64,000 nucleotides of DNA from Mixta gaviniae (lineage in GTDB: Bacteria; Pseudomonadota; Gammaproteobacteria; Enterobacterales; Enterobacteriaceae): contig NZ_CP026377.1 of assembly GCF_002953195.1 (NCBI RefSeq), positions 3,968,001 through 4,032,000 of the forward strand, in the 5' to 3' direction. Below, one piece after another: positions 30,526 through 38,106 of this stretch. A program made the position numbers and the translations under genes. Numbering within the stretch: position 1 is the first letter of the stretch; the number at the start of each line of letters is the position of its first letter. Under the pieces are notes generated by a model, which had not been told where the DNA came from, did no database searches, and was given only the letters and a program-made list of their open reading frames with translations.

Positions 30526-31974
30526 TTAGCCTTTCAGCAACGAGAGCATCATCTGCGGCTGCTGGTTCGCCTGCACCAGCACCGCGTTGCTCGCCTGCTG
30601 CAGGATCTGCTGCTTCGTCAGGTTAGAGGCTTCCAGCGCGTAATCGGCATCCATAATACGGCTGCGCGCCGCCGTGGTGGCGATAGTCTGCTGCGAGAGC
30701 GAGGCCTTAGCCGACTCCAGGCTGTTAATGGTGCTGCCATATTCGCCCCGGTAGCCGCTGACGGTCTGCAGCGCCTTATCCAGCGCGCCCATCGCTTTTT
30801 CCGCTTCATCTTTTGGATTCAGTCGGCTTGCCGCCAGCCCCAACGACGCCGTGTCGGAGGGGGTCGGCTCAATGGTTTTGGTCTGCAGCGTATCGCCGAA
30901 GTTAGCGCTGGTCACCACCTGCATCGGGCTGCTCGCCTTAGCATCCACGGGCGTGTAGGTAGGCGTCGGCATGTTGTCCCAGGTCATCCGCGCGGCAAAC
31001 GAGCCGTTGCCTACCACCATCACGATCAAATCTTCGGTGGCTTTATTGATGACGATATGTTCCCGCGTATTGGCGCTGGAGACCGTGCCGTCGTTAAAGC
31101 CGCCGGTGGTGGCATCTTCGTAACGGTCGCCGTCGCCGCTGTAGGTGATCGCCATGCCGTTATAATTTTGCGTCGCGCTGCCGCTCAGGTTGTAGCTGCT
31201 GCCGCCCTGCACCAGCAGAGAGTCATCGTAGCTGGCGCCCGGCAGAAAACCGTTCTCCGGCGTAATCACTTTGCTGTCAGCCAGCGCCGCGCTGTTCACG
31301 CCTTTGCTGACCCAGGTGGAATCGGGATCGCTGCCCTGCAACGGGGTGCCGATCAGATGCTTGCCGTCGCGCGTGAAAACCTGAATGTCATCGTCATAGG
31401 AATAGGAATCGATGCGCATCGCAACGTTCGTCGCGCCGGCGGGCACATAGGCCAGCGATACAATGCCCGAGGTAAAGCTATAGTTGTTGCCCGGTACCGG
31501 AAACTTGCCGGTGGCGGGCGAAACGTTGCCCAGCTTTACCGGCAGATCGGTAACGCCGGACGCCAGCGGATATTTGCCGAAAATTTCGGTGGTGCTGGCG
31601 ATCTGATCGATCGTCTCGCTGATCTGCTGGAATTCATCCTGCAGGCTCTGTCGATCGCTATCTGATAAGGCGTCGTTCACCGAACGGATCGCCAGCTCCT
31701 TGCCGCGGATGAGCAGCCTGGAAATGGTATCCAGCCCGCCATCAGCGGTCTCCGACAGGCTGATGCCGTCATCCAGACCGCGCGCGATCACCGTGTCGGC
31801 GCCGATATTGGCGGTCATACGGTTAGAAATGGCCTGACCGGCGGCGTCATCTTTCGCGCTATTAATGCGCAAACCGGATGAGAGACGCGCAATGGTCTGG
31901 CTGAGCGATGGGGCGTCCTTTGCCTGATTTTTCAGCACGTTGGCTGATAACAGATTGGTATAAATGGTCGCCAT
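30526..31974 (-). CDS. Orphan flagellin
   Basis: This 482-residue flagellin has the conserved D0/D1 ends: N-terminal LSSGLRINSAKDDAAGQAIS and C-terminal RIMDADYALEASNLTKQQIL, ending VQANQQPQMMLSLLKG. The middle (about 140-380) is a variable surface domain rich in Gly, Ser and Asp (for example DDDIQVFTRDGKHLIGTPL); I see no HExxH protease motif. No flagellar genes are nearby: it lies tail to tail with frdD (2 bp apart) and divergent from blc. A near-perfect sigma-28 promoter precedes it, so it is probably expressed with the flagellar regulon as a second or alternative filament subunit. Confidence 0.93.
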   Translation of the reverse strand: MATIYTNLLSANVLKNQAKDAPSLSQTIARLSSGLRINSAKDDAAGQAISNRMTANIGADTVIARGLDDGISLSETADGGLDTISRLLIRGKELAIRSVNDALSDSDRQSLQDEFQQISETIDQIASTTEIFGKYPLASGVTDLPVKLGNVSPATGKFPVPGNNYSFTSGIVSLAYVPAGATNVAMRIDSYSYDDDIQVFTRDGKHLIGTPLQGSDPDSTWVSKGVNSAALADSKVITPENGFLPGASYDDSLLVQGGSSYNLSGSATQNYNGMAITYSGDGDRYEDATTGGFNDGTVSSANTREHIVINKATEDLIVMVVGNGSFAARMTWDNMPTPTYTPVDAKASSPMQVVTSANFGDTLQTKTIEPTPSDTASLGLAASRLNPKDEAEKAMGALDKALQTVSGYRGEYGSTINSLESAKASLSQQTIATTAARSRIMDADYALEASNLTKQQILQQASNAVLVQANQQPQMMLSLLKG

Positions 31975-32014
31975 GATAAGTGTTTCTTCATTGACTGGTG
32001 TCTGAGTAGGAAGG

Positions 32015-32041
32015 TTATCGGCGCAGCGCCCCTGCGCTTTA
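32015..32041 (-). promoter_or_regulatory. Sigma-28 (FliA) promoter of the orphan flagellin
   Basis: On the minus strand TAAAGCGC, an 11-nt spacer and a perfect GCCGATAA occur 41 bp upstream of the flagellin ATG. The class 3 flagellar consensus is TAAAGTTT-N11-GCCGATAA. Confidence 0.88.
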
Positions 32042-32132
32042 GCGCCTTTACAATCGCTGACGCCAGGCGCGCCAGGGCTTCGCGCGTTTGCACGTGCTGC
32101 CGCCTGCCGCTACGCACTCTGCTTTTCCCGGC

Positions 32133-32142
32133 CTATACTTAA
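32133..32142 (+). promoter_or_regulatory. Probable sigma-S -10 element for blc
   Basis: CTATACTTAA, preceded by C, matches the extended sigma-S -10 consensus (KCTATACTTAA) and lies about 28 bp upstream of the blc ATG. E. coli blc is known to be expressed under sigma-S in stationary phase. Confidence 0.6.
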
Positions 32143-32169
32143 GCTGTTAAAACCTATCAGGAAAGCATT

Positions 32170-32721
32170 ATGTCACTATGGAAAACCTTTATTGCCAGCG
32201 TGGGCGCCCTGCTCTCGGTGGCCTGCAGCACCACGCCGCCGAAGAATGTCACGGTGGTGGAAAATTTCGACGCCGATCGCTATCTCGGCCAGTGGTATGA
32301 AATCGCCCAGCTGAATCATCGTTTTGAACGCGGCCTCGATCATGTCACGGCCACTTACAGCAAGCGCGACGACGGCGGCCTGAAAGTGATTAATCGCGGC
32401 TATGACGTGCAGAAGCAGCGCTGGAAAGAGAGCATCGGCAAGGCCTACTTTACCGGCTCGCCGCAGCGCGCGGCGTTGAAGGTGTCGTTTTTTGGTCCTT
32501 TCTACGGCGGCTATAACGTTATCGCGCTCGACAGCGACTACCGCTATGCGCTGATCTGCGGGCCGAACCACGACTATCTCTGGATCCTGTCGCGTACGCC
32601 GCAGCTGGATGAGTCGGTTAAGCAGAAGCTGACGGAACAGGCACGTCAGGCCGGTTTCCCGGTCGATAAGCTGATTTGGGTGAAACAGGACGGCGCGACG
32701 CCGCAGCAGGCGGGCAACTAA
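32170..32721 (+). CDS. blc: Blc, outer-membrane lipocalin
   Basis: Blc is a lipocalin lipoprotein anchored in the outer membrane that binds lysophospholipids. The 183-residue product has a lipoprotein signal peptide with lipobox (SVACSTTPP), the lipocalin signature YLGQWYEIAQLNHRFERGL and the SFFGPFYGGYNVIALD block. In E. coli, sugE neighbours blc; here it is missing, and the flagellin lies on the other side. Confidence 0.95.
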   Translation: MSLWKTFIASVGALLSVACSTTPPKNVTVVENFDADRYLGQWYEIAQLNHRFERGLDHVTATYSKRDDGGLKVINRGYDVQKQRWKESIGKAYFTGSPQRAALKVSFFGPFYGGYNVIALDSDYRYALICGPNHDYLWILSRTPQLDESVKQKLTEQARQAGFPVDKLIWVKQDGATPQQAGN

Positions 32722-32740
32722 CGCGGAAAGGAAAGGATGT

Positions 32741-32770
32741 CGGTACGGAACGCAGGTTCCGCACCGTACC
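32741..32770. terminator. Hairpin between convergent blc and ecnB
   Basis: Inverted repeat CGGTACGGAAC / GTTCCGCACCG with one mismatch and a 4-nt loop, between two convergent stop codons. No strong U-run on either strand. Confidence 0.5.
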
Positions 32771-32772
32771 TG

Positions 32773-32907
32773 TTATTGCGCGCCGCGCTGAATCGCCTGA
32801 CCGCCCGCCTCAACATCCTCGCCTACGCCGCGCGTGGTGTTGCAGGCTGAGAGCAGAGTAGAAAGAATCAAAGCGGAAAAAATTGCGACAATACTTTTCT
32901 TTGACAT
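32773..32907 (-). CDS. ecnB: Entericidin B, small lipoprotein
   Basis: A 44-residue lipoprotein too short for usual ORF cut-offs: [20 protein letters not shown], then lipobox Cys 22, then [18 protein letters not shown]. It matches the entericidin family; in E. coli EcnB is the bacteriolytic partner of the EcnA antidote and is induced by sigma-S. The tail GGQAIQRGA is the usual EcnB signature. Confidence 0.93.
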   Translation of the reverse strand: MSKKSIVAIFSALILSTLLSACNTTRGVGEDVEAGGQAIQRGAQ

Positions 32908-33020
32908 AGCCATTTCCTTTTTGGTTGCAGTTGAAAGTACAGCAACTAAAGCATAGCCCTAAATTAACAGCTTGCTCGTTGGGGTGCCGGAAATGGCTTT
33001 CTTTCAGAAAGGAAGGTGAC

Positions 33021-33152
33021 TCAGTTTGCTGCGCGGGAGATAGCGCCGCCAAGGTGCGAAACATCTTCACCAAAGCCGCGGAAGGTATTGCAGGCGCTGA
33101 GAGCCGTCGTCATCAGCAGCGCGACAGCGATGAGTTTTACGATGCTCTTCAT
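33021..33152 (-). CDS. ecnA: Entericidin A, small lipoprotein
   Basis: A 43-residue lipoprotein: MKSIVKLIAVALLMTTALSA, lipobox Cys 21, then NTFRGFGEDVSHLGGAIS. It matches EcnA, which is described as antidote to EcnB. It lies between efp and ecnB on the same strand, the same efp-ecnA-ecnB order as E. coli. Confidence 0.92.
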   Translation of the reverse strand: MKSIVKLIAVALLMTTALSACNTFRGFGEDVSHLGGAISRAAN

Positions 33153-33206
33153 TCTTTCAGGGTTCTCAGTAAAAAAGCGCACCCAAAGGATGCGCCTGAT
33201 TGCTGC

Positions 33207-33773
33207 TTATTTTACGCGAGATACGTATTCGCCAGAGCGGGTGTCAACTTTGATCACTTCGCCAATCTGGACGAACAACGGCACTTTAACCACGGCGCCG
33301 GTAGAGAGCGTAGCCGGTTTGCCGCCGGTGCCCGCCGTATCGCCTTTCAGGCCCGGGTCGGTCTCAACGATTTCCAGCTCGACGAAGTTCGGCGGCGTTA
33401 CGGCGATCGGGCTACCGTTCCACAGCGTCACGATGCACTCGGCCTGATCCAGCAGCCATTTAGCGTTTTCGCCAACGGCTTTCGAATCCGCAGCCAGCTG
33501 CTCGAAGGTTTCATTGTTCATGAAGTGCCAGAACTCACCGTCGTTGTAGAGGTAAGTCAGGTTCATATCCACAACGTCTGCGCCTTCGGCGGAGTCGGTA
33601 GATTTAAAGGTTTTTTCAATCAGCTTGCCGGTCAGCAGACGACGCATCTTAACGCGTGCGAACGCCTGGCCTTTGCCCGGTTTTACAAACTCGCTGGCTT
33701 CGATGGCGTAAGGTTCGCCTTCGAACATGATTTTGAGACCGTTGCGAAAATCGTTGCTAGAATAAGTCGCCAT
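33207..33773 (-). CDS. efp: Translation elongation factor P
   Basis: EF-P rescues ribosomes stalled at polyproline stretches. The 188-residue product begins [20 protein letters not shown], and the beta-lysylated Lys34 lies in [10 protein letters not shown]. The three OB-like domains and the C-terminal GEYVSRVK are intact. It is divergent from epmB with about 41 bp between the starts. Confidence 0.98.
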   Translation of the reverse strand: MATYSSNDFRNGLKIMFEGEPYAIEASEFVKPGKGQAFARVKMRRLLTGKLIEKTFKSTDSAEGADVVDMNLTYLYNDGEFWHFMNNETFEQLAADSKAVGENAKWLLDQAECIVTLWNGSPIAVTPPNFVELEIVETDPGLKGDTAGTGGKPATLSTGAVVKVPLFVQIGEVIKVDTRSGEYVSRVK

Positions 33774-33814
33774 AAAGGCCCTCTACAATTTAATACTGGT
33801 ACTTAGCCAAAAAA

Positions 33815-34843
33815 ATGGCACACATTGTAACCCTAAATACCCCATCCAGAGAAGATTGGTTGCAACAACTTGCAGACGTCATCACTGAACCCCATGAATT
33901 ATTGCAGTTTTTAGCGCTGGAACAGCATCCTGAGCTGGCCGCTGGCGAGCCTGCGCGCAAGCTTTTTGCCCTGCGTGTGCCGCGCGCCTTCGCCCGGCGC
34001 ATGAAAAAAGGCGATCCGCGCGATCCGCTGCTGCTGCAGGTGATCACCGATCGGCAGGAGTTTATCGACGCGCCAGGCTACAGCACCGATCCGCTGGATG
34101 AGCAGAGCAGCGTGGTGCCAGGCCTGCTGCATAAATATAAAAACCGGGCGCTGCTGCTGGTAAAGGGCGGCTGCGCGGTGAACTGCCGCTACTGCTTCCG
34201 CCGCCACTTCCCCTATCAGGATAACCAGGGCAACAAACGCAACTGGCAGCGGGCGCTGGACTATATCCGCGATCACAGCGAGCTGGATGAGATCATTTTT
34301 TCCGGCGGCGATCCGTTAATGGCGAAAGATCATGAGCTGGACTGGCTGATCGGCGAGCTGGAAGCGATCCCGCATTTAAAACGCCTGCGCATCCACAGTC
34401 GTCTGCCGGTCGTGATCCCGGCGCGCATTACCGAAGCGCTCTGTCAGCGCCTGGGCCACTCGCGGCTGCAGGTGTTGATGGTGACCCATATCAACCATGC
34501 GCAGGAGATTGACCAGGCACTGCGCCACGGCGTGACGATGCTAAAGCACGCCGGCGTGACGATGCTGAACCAGAGCGTGCTGCTGCGCGGCGTCAATGAT
34601 AATGCGCCCGCGCTGGCGGAACTCAGCAACGCGCTGTTTGACGCCGGCATCCTGCCCTACTATCTGCATGTACTGGATAAGGTGCAGGGCGCGGCGCACT
34701 TCTATGTTTCGGACGAGGAAGCGCGGGCGATTATGCGTCAGCTGCTGCCGCTGGTTTCCGGCTATATGGTGCCGAAGCTGGCGCGCGAAATCGGCGGTGA
34801 GCCCAGCAAAACGCCGCTCGATTTGCAGCTGCGGCAGTCGTGA
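33815..34843 (+). CDS. epmB: EpmB, lysine 2,3-aminomutase for EF-P
   Basis: EpmB (YjeK) is a radical SAM, PLP-dependent aminomutase that makes (R)-beta-lysine for EpmA. The 342-residue product has the radical SAM cluster motif KGGCAVNCRYCFRRHF (CxxxCxxC), the SGGDPLMAKD motif and the RIHSRLPVVIPARIT block. Family C-terminal length is normal. Confidence 0.97.
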   Translation: MAHIVTLNTPSREDWLQQLADVITEPHELLQFLALEQHPELAAGEPARKLFALRVPRAFARRMKKGDPRDPLLLQVITDRQEFIDAPGYSTDPLDEQSSVVPGLLHKYKNRALLLVKGGCAVNCRYCFRRHFPYQDNQGNKRNWQRALDYIRDHSELDEIIFSGGDPLMAKDHELDWLIGELEAIPHLKRLRIHSRLPVVIPARITEALCQRLGHSRLQVLMVTHINHAQEIDQALRHGVTMLKHAGVTMLNQSVLLRGVNDNAPALAELSNALFDAGILPYYLHVLDKVQGAAHFYVSDEEARAIMRQLLPLVSGYMVPKLAREIGGEPSKTPLDLQLRQS

Positions 34844-34845
34844 AG

Positions 34846-35057
34846 CGCGCTGCCGGCCGGATGCGGTATGGCTGTACCGCATTGCGGTCGTGTGCGGCAT
34901 GGTTGAATGTGGCTGCCACCAAAATATGGCATTGATGAATCCCCTGTGCCGCAAAAGGCGCCATTGCTAAACCGCGCTGCCGACCGGATGCGGTATGGCT
35001 ATACCGCATTGCGGCCATGTGCGGCATGGTTGAATGTGGCTGCCACCAAAATACGGC
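34846..35057. repeat. Pair of 85-bp direct repeats with internal hairpins
   Basis: Two copies, 34846-34930 and 34973-35057, with a 127-bp period and only a few differences. Each holds a hairpin ATGCGGTA / TACCGCAT (first copy at 34861-34882) followed by a GC-rich tail containing TGCGGCATGGTTGAATGTGG. They fill the gap between convergent epmB and the maturase gene. REP/BIME-like by architecture but not recognised by me. Confidence 0.9.
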
Positions 35058-35113
35058 GCTCCTGACCCTCACAGCCCGCGACATAAAGCGGGCGCCCCTT
35101 CCCGGCCCGCCGG

Positions 35114-36337
35114 TTAATAAAAGCGCTGCTTTATCGCCCTGCTAATCTTTTTTGCCGTCTGCTGCTGCGCCATCATTTGCAGCAGCGCACGGCATTTCGG
35201 CACGCTGTGCGCCAGATGAATCTGCACCCCCTGGCAAAAATAGTTATGCCGGGGAATATTGCTGGCGTCCGGCATAAAGCGGTGCCCGGGGCAACCGCCG
35301 TGACATAAAGGCCGCCAGGCGCAGCGGATGCAGCTGCTGTTTGCCGCCACCTGCTTTCGACGGGCGAAGTCGCGGTTTTTCTCGCCGTTGACCATCAGCG
35401 TAAGATCGTCATGATTAATATTGCCAAGCCGATGTTGCGGAAAGACGAAGTGATCGCAGGAATAGAGATCGCCGTTAGCCTCGATAACCAGGTTGCCACC
35501 GCAGGTTTCATTCAGGGTGCAGGCGGCATTCTGTCCCGCCATCTTCGCCAGCAGCTGTTCGAAATTCATAATAAACACCTGGCCTAAATCGTTCAGCAGC
35601 CATTCATCAAACAGCCGGTTCAGGAAATCGCCCCAGGCCTTCGCGCCGACCGACCAGTCGGCGACCCGACAGCTGCCGGAAAAATCGGGATGCATCAGCG
35701 TCAGTCCATACTTATCAGGCCCGCCTTTTCTCTCCACCAGCGGGATAAACTGCATGTAGCGGCTGCCAATACGCCGCAGAAAGCGATACACCTCCAGCGG
35801 CTCGTTAACGTTTTCAGCGCTGACCACCGTCAGAGAGTTCCAGGCGACATCGTGTCGCGTAAGCGCCCCGATGCCCGCCATTACCGCAGCGAAGCAGCTG
35901 TTGCCCGCCTGGTTTTTACGGTGGCGATCGTGATGCAGCTGGTTACCGTCAAGCGAGACGCCGACCAAAAAGGCATGGCGTTTAAAAAACGCCGCCCATT
36001 TGTCATCAATATTCACGCCGTTGGTCTGGAAATAGTTATTAATGCTTTTACCGTTGCGGTAACGCTGCTGCAGCGCAACTGCGCGCCGGTAGAAATCAAG
36101 CCCGACCAGCGTCGGCTCGCCGCCCTGCCACAAAAAATCGACAACGTTAGCGCGCTGCGCGGCGATGGTTTTTCTGATGTAATTTTCCAGCGTCGTGTCA
36201 TCCATGCGCCAGGCCTGTTTGCGCTCAGGATAAAGCTGCGCTTTCTCCAGATAGAAGCAGTAGTCGCAGGCGATATTACATAACGCGCCGCCCGGTTTCG
36301 CCATAAGCTGAAAATTGCTGACAGGATCGTCCTGCAT
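35114..36337 (-). CDS. Anaerobic sulfatase-maturase-like radical SAM/SPASM enzyme
   Basis: This protein of about 407 residues resembles the anSME family (AslB, YdeM), which converts an active-site Cys or Ser of sulfatases to formylglycine. It has the radical SAM motif CNIACDYCFYLEKA, the WQGGEPTL motif, and a Cys-rich SPASM region (CNETCGGN-like, CSYCDHF-like, CIRCAWRPLCHGGCPGHR). Start 36337 (MQDDPVSNFQLM) has GGGAG upstream; a longer open frame to 36403 looks unlikely. No sulfatase gene is nearby, so its substrate is unknown. Confidence 0.87.
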   Translation of the reverse strand: MQDDPVSNFQLMAKPGGALCNIACDYCFYLEKAQLYPERKQAWRMDDTTLENYIRKTIAAQRANVVDFLWQGGEPTLVGLDFYRRAVALQQRYRNGKSINNYFQTNGVNIDDKWAAFFKRHAFLVGVSLDGNQLHHDRHRKNQAGNSCFAAVMAGIGALTRHDVAWNSLTVVSAENVNEPLEVYRFLRRIGSRYMQFIPLVERKGGPDKYGLTLMHPDFSGSCRVADWSVGAKAWGDFLNRLFDEWLLNDLGQVFIMNFEQLLAKMAGQNAACTLNETCGGNLVIEANGDLYSCDHFVFPQHRLGNINHDDLTLMVNGEKNRDFARRKQVAANSSCIRCAWRPLCHGGCPGHRFMPDASNIPRHNYFCQGVQIHLAHSVPKCRALLQMMAQQQTAKKISRAIKQRFY

Positions 36338-36831
36338 ACTAGTTCTCCCTGTAATAAACGGTGATGTTCCCTTTACCTTTGGCGTTCTGCCCGCCGCCCG
36401 CATTATTTCGCCATGAGGCGATGGGGATATTAATCATCCTGTTAACGGCAGCCGAAAATATAATTAACGCCGGTTAAGCGCGCAGCGCTTTTATTTATCC
36501 TGCTACTGTGGTTTGCCTGACGCGCAATCAATCCGCAAGTCTGGCTGCGACCAAGGCGGCTATGTGGCATGGCGATATTCGCCGCTATCATGCCGGCGGT
36601 TATCGCTTTTTCCGCTCTAAGGGTATTACCGGCGAATTATCCCGACAAGCGGAAACCCTTTTCCGTCACGCTTTTGTGAGAAGCCTCTATTTTTAATAGC
36701 CGGCCACGCGGTTCAGTAAAAGATCAAAATAAGCAGAAGGAAATGTAATTAGCGGCGTCACTTTTTTATGCTGCGGGTTACATTATTATCCTGACGCCTG
36801 ATATTAATGGCGCCTGACCCTGCGGAATCGT
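36338..36831. other. Long intergenic region, maturase to response regulator
   Basis: About 490 bp between divergent genes, with lower GC content than its flanks (notably 36430-36490 and 36690-36790). A small hairpin AAGCGC-GCA-GCGCTT followed by TTATTT sits at 36476-36497. A 62-codon ORF at 36508-36696 has no protein-like features. Both flanking promoters must be here. Confidence 0.5.
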
Positions 36832-37452
36832 ATGCCTGCCATTCTCGTCGTCGACGATCACCCGGCTATCTGTTACGCCCTGAAAATTTATCTGGAGGCG
36901 GAGAAAGATCTCTGCGTGATGACGACCACTGACGGCGGCGCCGTTATGGCACTCATTCGTCAGCACCCTGTCGATCTGGTTATTCTGGATATCGCCCTGC
37001 TCCGGCTCGACGGGCTTGATCTGTTAGCGCGAATCAAACATTGCCGTCCGGCGACGCGTGTCCTGATGCTCTCTGGCCTGGCGGCGGACAAGTATGCGCG
37101 GCGCAGCCTGCTGGCGGGCGCTGACGGCTTTCTCAGTAAGCAGCATCTCCTTTCCGCTATCCGCGCCGCGGTGCGCCTGCTGCTGGAGGGCTACAGCTGC
37201 TTTCCCGCCGACTGCCTGCGTTCTGACTCCTCTCGCCCGGCGCGGCGCGGCAGCGCGCTGTTATCCCGCCTTTCCAACCGGGAGATAACCGTTCTGCGTT
37301 ATCTGGCGGAAGGAAAGACCAATAAACAGATCGGCGAACTACTGCAGTTAAGCAATAAAACCGTCAGTACCTATAAAGCGCGCCTGCTGGAAAAAAGCGG
37401 CGCCGCATCGCTGGCGGAGCTACTGCTGCAGCTGGAAGAGCCGCCTCCCTGA
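36832..37452 (+). CDS. NarL/FixJ-type response regulator (FimZ/BvgA-like)
   Basis: A 206-residue two-domain response regulator: receiver domain with acidic pocket VVDDH, phospho-acceptor Asp53 in VILDIALLRLDGLD and K in GFLSKQ, then a LuxR-type helix-turn-helix (LSNREITVLRYLAEGKTNKQ, KTVSTYKARLLEKSG). Its overall form resembles FimZ, EvgA and BvgA. No histidine kinase is adjacent. The nearby usher fragment suggests a former fimbrial locus, but this is inference. Confidence 0.88.
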   Translation: MPAILVVDDHPAICYALKIYLEAEKDLCVMTTTDGGAVMALIRQHPVDLVILDIALLRLDGLDLLARIKHCRPATRVLMLSGLAADKYARRSLLAGADGFLSKQHLLSAIRAAVRLLLEGYSCFPADCLRSDSSRPARRGSALLSRLSNREITVLRYLAEGKTNKQIGELLQLSNKTVSTYKARLLEKSGAASLAELLLQLEEPPP

Positions 37453-37620
37453 CGCGCACTACCGGGCCGCTTCATGCCAGTGACGGCGATGTCATCCCGT
37501 CCTACAAAAGATGAAGGACGCGCCTGTCTTGCTATCGCGCAAGCGCGCCTTTACCCTTACGCTGTTTGTGGTTATCTCCGCAAGCCGGCTCTCCCCTTCA
37601 ATTTCGTACAAGGAGTTACG

Positions 37621-38055
37621 ATGAAAAAGCTCGCCCTGCTGGCCGCCATGATGATGGCCGGCATCGTCAATACGGCCTACGCCGCCGCTCAGGATTGCGC
37701 GACAAAACGCGCCGCGATAGAAAAAGAGATCGCTATTGCTGAACATTACGGCAATAGCGCCAAGGTAAACGGCCTGAAGCATGCGCTGGCGGAAGTCAAA
37801 GCGCACTGCACCAGCGCCACCGTGATTGCCAGCGCGCAAAAAGAAGTGACTAAGCTGGAGAAAAAACTGGCGGAAAAACAGGAGGATATTCGCGAGCTAC
37901 AGGCCGATCTGCGCGAAGCGCAGGCCAAAGGCAAGCAGGATAAGGTCGCAAAATATCAGCGTAAACTGCAGGAGAAGCAGGCTGACCTGCAGAGCATCCG
38001 GCAGCAGCTCAACAAGGCGCGCGCCAGTCTGGCTACCCTGAAAAAATCAGCCTGA
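37621..38055 (+). CDS. DUF1090 (YqjC-like) periplasmic coiled-coil protein
   Basis: The 144-residue protein has a signal peptide (LALLAAMMMAGIVNTAYA), two cysteines in the mature part (QDCATKR, KAHCTSA) and a long helical region of Lys/Glu/Gln repeats. This matches the DUF1090/YqjC family of unknown function. Start 37621 is preceded by AAGGAG; the upstream open frame is not protein-like. It ends just before a strong terminator. Confidence 0.87.
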   Translation: MKKLALLAAMMMAGIVNTAYAAAQDCATKRAAIEKEIAIAEHYGNSAKVNGLKHALAEVKAHCTSATVIASAQKEVTKLEKKLAEKQEDIRELQADLREAQAKGKQDKVAKYQRKLQEKQADLQSIRQQLNKARASLATLKKSA

Positions 38056-38064
38056 TACGGCGAT

Positions 38065-38094
38065 AAACGGAAGCATACCGCTTCCGTTTTTTTG
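38065..38094 (+). terminator. Intrinsic terminator of the DUF1090 gene
   Basis: Perfect 10-bp stem AAACGGAAGC / GCTTCCGTTT with a 5-nt loop, followed by TTTT. It lies just before the usher start (38107), leaving no room for a separate promoter between them. Confidence 0.92.
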
Positions 38095-38106
38095 CCCGCG
38101 CCGGCG

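Noticed and set aside
30526..31974. Flagellinolysin (protease flagellin)
   Set aside because: The variable domain has no HExxH motif.
34541..35084. ORFs with repeated segments between epmB and the maturase gene
   Set aside because: They come from the 85-bp direct repeats read in several frames.
36508..36696. A 62-codon ORF in the long intergenic region
   Set aside because: No ribosome-binding site, no recognisable motif and odd composition.
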